NCBI GenBank assembly: GCA_902633975.1
Contig: CACPHX010000002.1
Span: forward strand, 1 to 64,000
Source of the DNA: an uncultured Marinoscillum sp.
GTDB lineage: Bacteria > Bacteroidota > Bacteroidia > Cytophagales > MED-G16
Length of the DNA stretch: 64,000 nucleotides
Direction of reading: 5' to 3'
Positions 62,987 to 64,000 of this stretch are shown piece after piece. Position numbers and translations under genes: made by a program. Each line of letters starts with the position of its first letter. Positions within the stretch are counted from its first letter, which is position 1. Under the pieces are notes generated by a model. It made no database searches and was not told where the DNA came from. It saw only the letters and a list, made by a program, of their open reading frames with translations.

Positions 62987-63700
62987 TTAGTTTTTTTTGA
63001 TAAAATCGTTAATATGTAAATGAATGGAAATATCATATGATCTATTTTTCCAAACTTCACCAACAACTCTTGATATATTTGTTAAACCTCTGGTTGATTT
63101 TATTTCGAAAGAGATGTAATCATAGATTTTATATCCAAAACCGTAAACAAAACTAGTTTCTTTATTCCCAAAATCATTATTTGAAAAAGTGAATGAAATT
63201 GGTTTTGAGGTTGTATTTAAATCAATATTATTTGTAGATGCTTTGATATCTGTTTTAACTCTTAGAATATTGCTTAATTGTGGCCCTATAAAAAAGATAA
63301 AATTATTCATTCTAAAGCTTAAAAGAATTGGATATTGTATATAGTTTAACTGATTTATAAATGATGTTCTGTTAACATCCTCAACAATTGCTCCTTGTGA
63401 TGAATAATTAAATCCACTCCTAAACCCAAGGTATGTTTTTACCCTTTTGTTATAATCATCTGGAAATAATTTAAATAAAATTTCTAGATTAAGGCCTAAG
63501 TTATAACCAGTATATGCATTTACATCATATGGAATACCTCCTATTGTATTATAATTTACACCGGGTATATTAATTAAGGACTCAGATCTGAGTGTTTGTT
63601 CAGATAAAACGGGACCGGCTTTGATTCCAAATTTGAAATCTTGGGAATTCACAATAGTAGAAATACAAAGTAATCCTATAGTTAAAAGTTTTTCAATCAT
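62987..63700 (-). CDS. Outer-membrane beta-barrel protein (PorT-like family)
   Basis: A 237-residue protein with a signal peptide (KLLTIGLLCISTIVNSQ) and the PorT-family pattern: FKFGIKAGPVLSEQTL, GYNLGLNLEILFKLF, YIQYPILLSFRMNN and FFIGPQLSNILR. Barrel strands end with YDISIHLHINDFIKKN. The 53-base gap to the YHYH gene leaves room for a separate promoter. The role is unknown; some PorT homologues serve type IX secretion. Confidence 0.82.
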   Translation of the reverse strand: MIEKLLTIGLLCISTIVNSQDFKFGIKAGPVLSEQTLRSESLINIPGVNYNTIGGIPYDVNAYTGYNLGLNLEILFKLFPDDYNKRVKTYLGFRSGFNYSSQGAIVEDVNRTSFINQLNYIQYPILLSFRMNNFIFFIGPQLSNILRVKTDIKASTNNIDLNTTSKPISFTFSNNDFGNKETSFVYGFGYKIYDYISFEIKSTRGLTNISRVVGEVWKNRSYDISIHLHINDFIKKN

Positions 63701-63851
63701 TAAATAATATTATATTATAAAAATAATTATTTCTTTTGACTCAATTTGATTTGAAAGATTAATTATTCCATCAAATCTCTAGATTAATTTTTTTTGTGAT
63801 TAGATTTAATTTAGTCATTTAAATAATTAAACTCATTTAACTCTTATTTGT

Positions 63852-64000
63852 ATGAAAAGTTTTACTAAGCCAACTTTAATTATTGATAAGGATAAGTCAA
63901 TTAATAATATTAGAAATATTAAACAGAAAGCAGATAAAAATAAAATAAAATTAAGACCTCACTTTAAAACACATCAATCATTAGAGATTGGAAGTTGGTA
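63852..64000 (+). CDS. D-threonine-aldolase/alanine-racemase-fold enzyme, N-terminal fragment
   Basis: The first 49 codons are open to the window end: MKSFTKPTLIIDKDKSINNI, then KLRPHFKTHQSLEIGSW. The RPHxKTH motif contains the PLP-binding lysine of fold-type III D-threonine aldolase / D-serine deaminase-like enzymes. The remainder lies outside. The 151 bases upstream show no clear promoter box. Confidence 0.8.
   Translation, partial: MKSFTKPTLIIDKDKSINNIRNIKQKADKNKIKLRPHFKTHQSLEIGSW

Overview
This is an AT-rich, extremely compact chromosome segment from a member of the Bacteroidota, most likely a marine Flavobacteriales-type bacterium with a streamlined genome. The taxonomic call rests on family content: an IPExxxVDY protein beside pyk, a gliding-motility (CHU_C / type IX secretion) C-terminal domain, a YfhO membrane protein, a TIGR02757 protein, Flavobacteria-style E1beta and E2 subunits, many lipoproteins with short LxxC lipoboxes, and promoter boxes of the Bacteroidota type (TAnnTTTG, sometimes with TTTG about 19-23 bases upstream). 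Genes occupy almost everything. No gap exceeds about 160 bases, neighbouring genes often overlap by 1-50 bases, and several convergent pairs share their stop regions. I see no rRNA, CRISPR, insertion sequence, prophage or replication origin. Two tRNAs are present, Arg(UCG) and Glu(UUC).

Layout. 1-8 kb: a partial BamA-like outer-membrane protein, yidD, the acpP-fabF-rnc-nadE operon and the divergent IPExxxVDY-pyk pair. pyk carries a one-base frameshift in a run of seven A. 7-13 kb: a metallo-hydrolase, miaA, pfkA, a glycosyltransferase and a polysaccharide flippase. 13-16 kb: a TauE/SafE permease, folK, a two-copy DUF2061 protein and a 2-oxoacid dehydrogenase E2. 16-22 kb: a three-gene envelope operon with LVIVD-repeat lipoproteins, then namZ-like, fmt, folA and cinA on the other strand. 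22-30 kb: a LolE-like permease, a dolichyl-phosphate-mannose-synthase-like glycosyltransferase, argS, a glutathione peroxidase, a penicillin-acylase-family enzyme, tRNA-Arg and sucC. 30-35 kb: lolD, an EamA transporter, pncB-pncA and gap. 35-41 kb: tRNA-Glu, a 29-residue CDGSH protein, an ABM-like protein, a PHB-depolymerase-like esterase, YceI, TIGR02757, DUF885 and an NTF2-like lipoprotein.

41-45 kb holds an operon of an exported formylglycine-generating enzyme, a serine beta-lactamase-like hydrolase and a Cys-type sulfatase. It reads as a periplasmic sulfate-ester-cleaving module that carries its own activating enzyme. 45-50 kb: a LOG-family protein, a lipoprotein with a tandem Cys-bounded domain, DUF4396, two unknown exported proteins, a DUF1295 membrane enzyme and a stand-alone TonB-plug lipoprotein. 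50-60 kb: YfhO, ffh, pdhB, an OmpA/TPR lipoprotein, a family 2 glycosyltransferase, ybaB, a CHU_C protein and hisS. 60-64 kb: a tightly overlapping operon of YHYH lipoprotein, MORN/YwqK lipoprotein, SCO1 and a YfcE-like phosphoesterase (possibly periplasmic metal handling), then a beta-barrel protein and the start of a D-threonine-aldolase-like gene.

Functions that connect across the window: NAD recycling (pncA, pncB, nadE, and cinA if its C-terminal amidase is active); glycolysis and acetyl-CoA supply (pfkA, gap, pyk, pdhB); folate and formyl-Met initiation (folK, folA, fmt); envelope building (lolD, LolE-like, yidD, BamA-like, flippase and glycosyltransferases). The most noteworthy points are the pyk frameshift, the lipoprotein FGE-sulfatase operon, the YHYH-YwqK-SCO1 operon, the tandem-domain lipoprotein, the lone TonB-plug lipoprotein and the 29-residue CDGSH gene.
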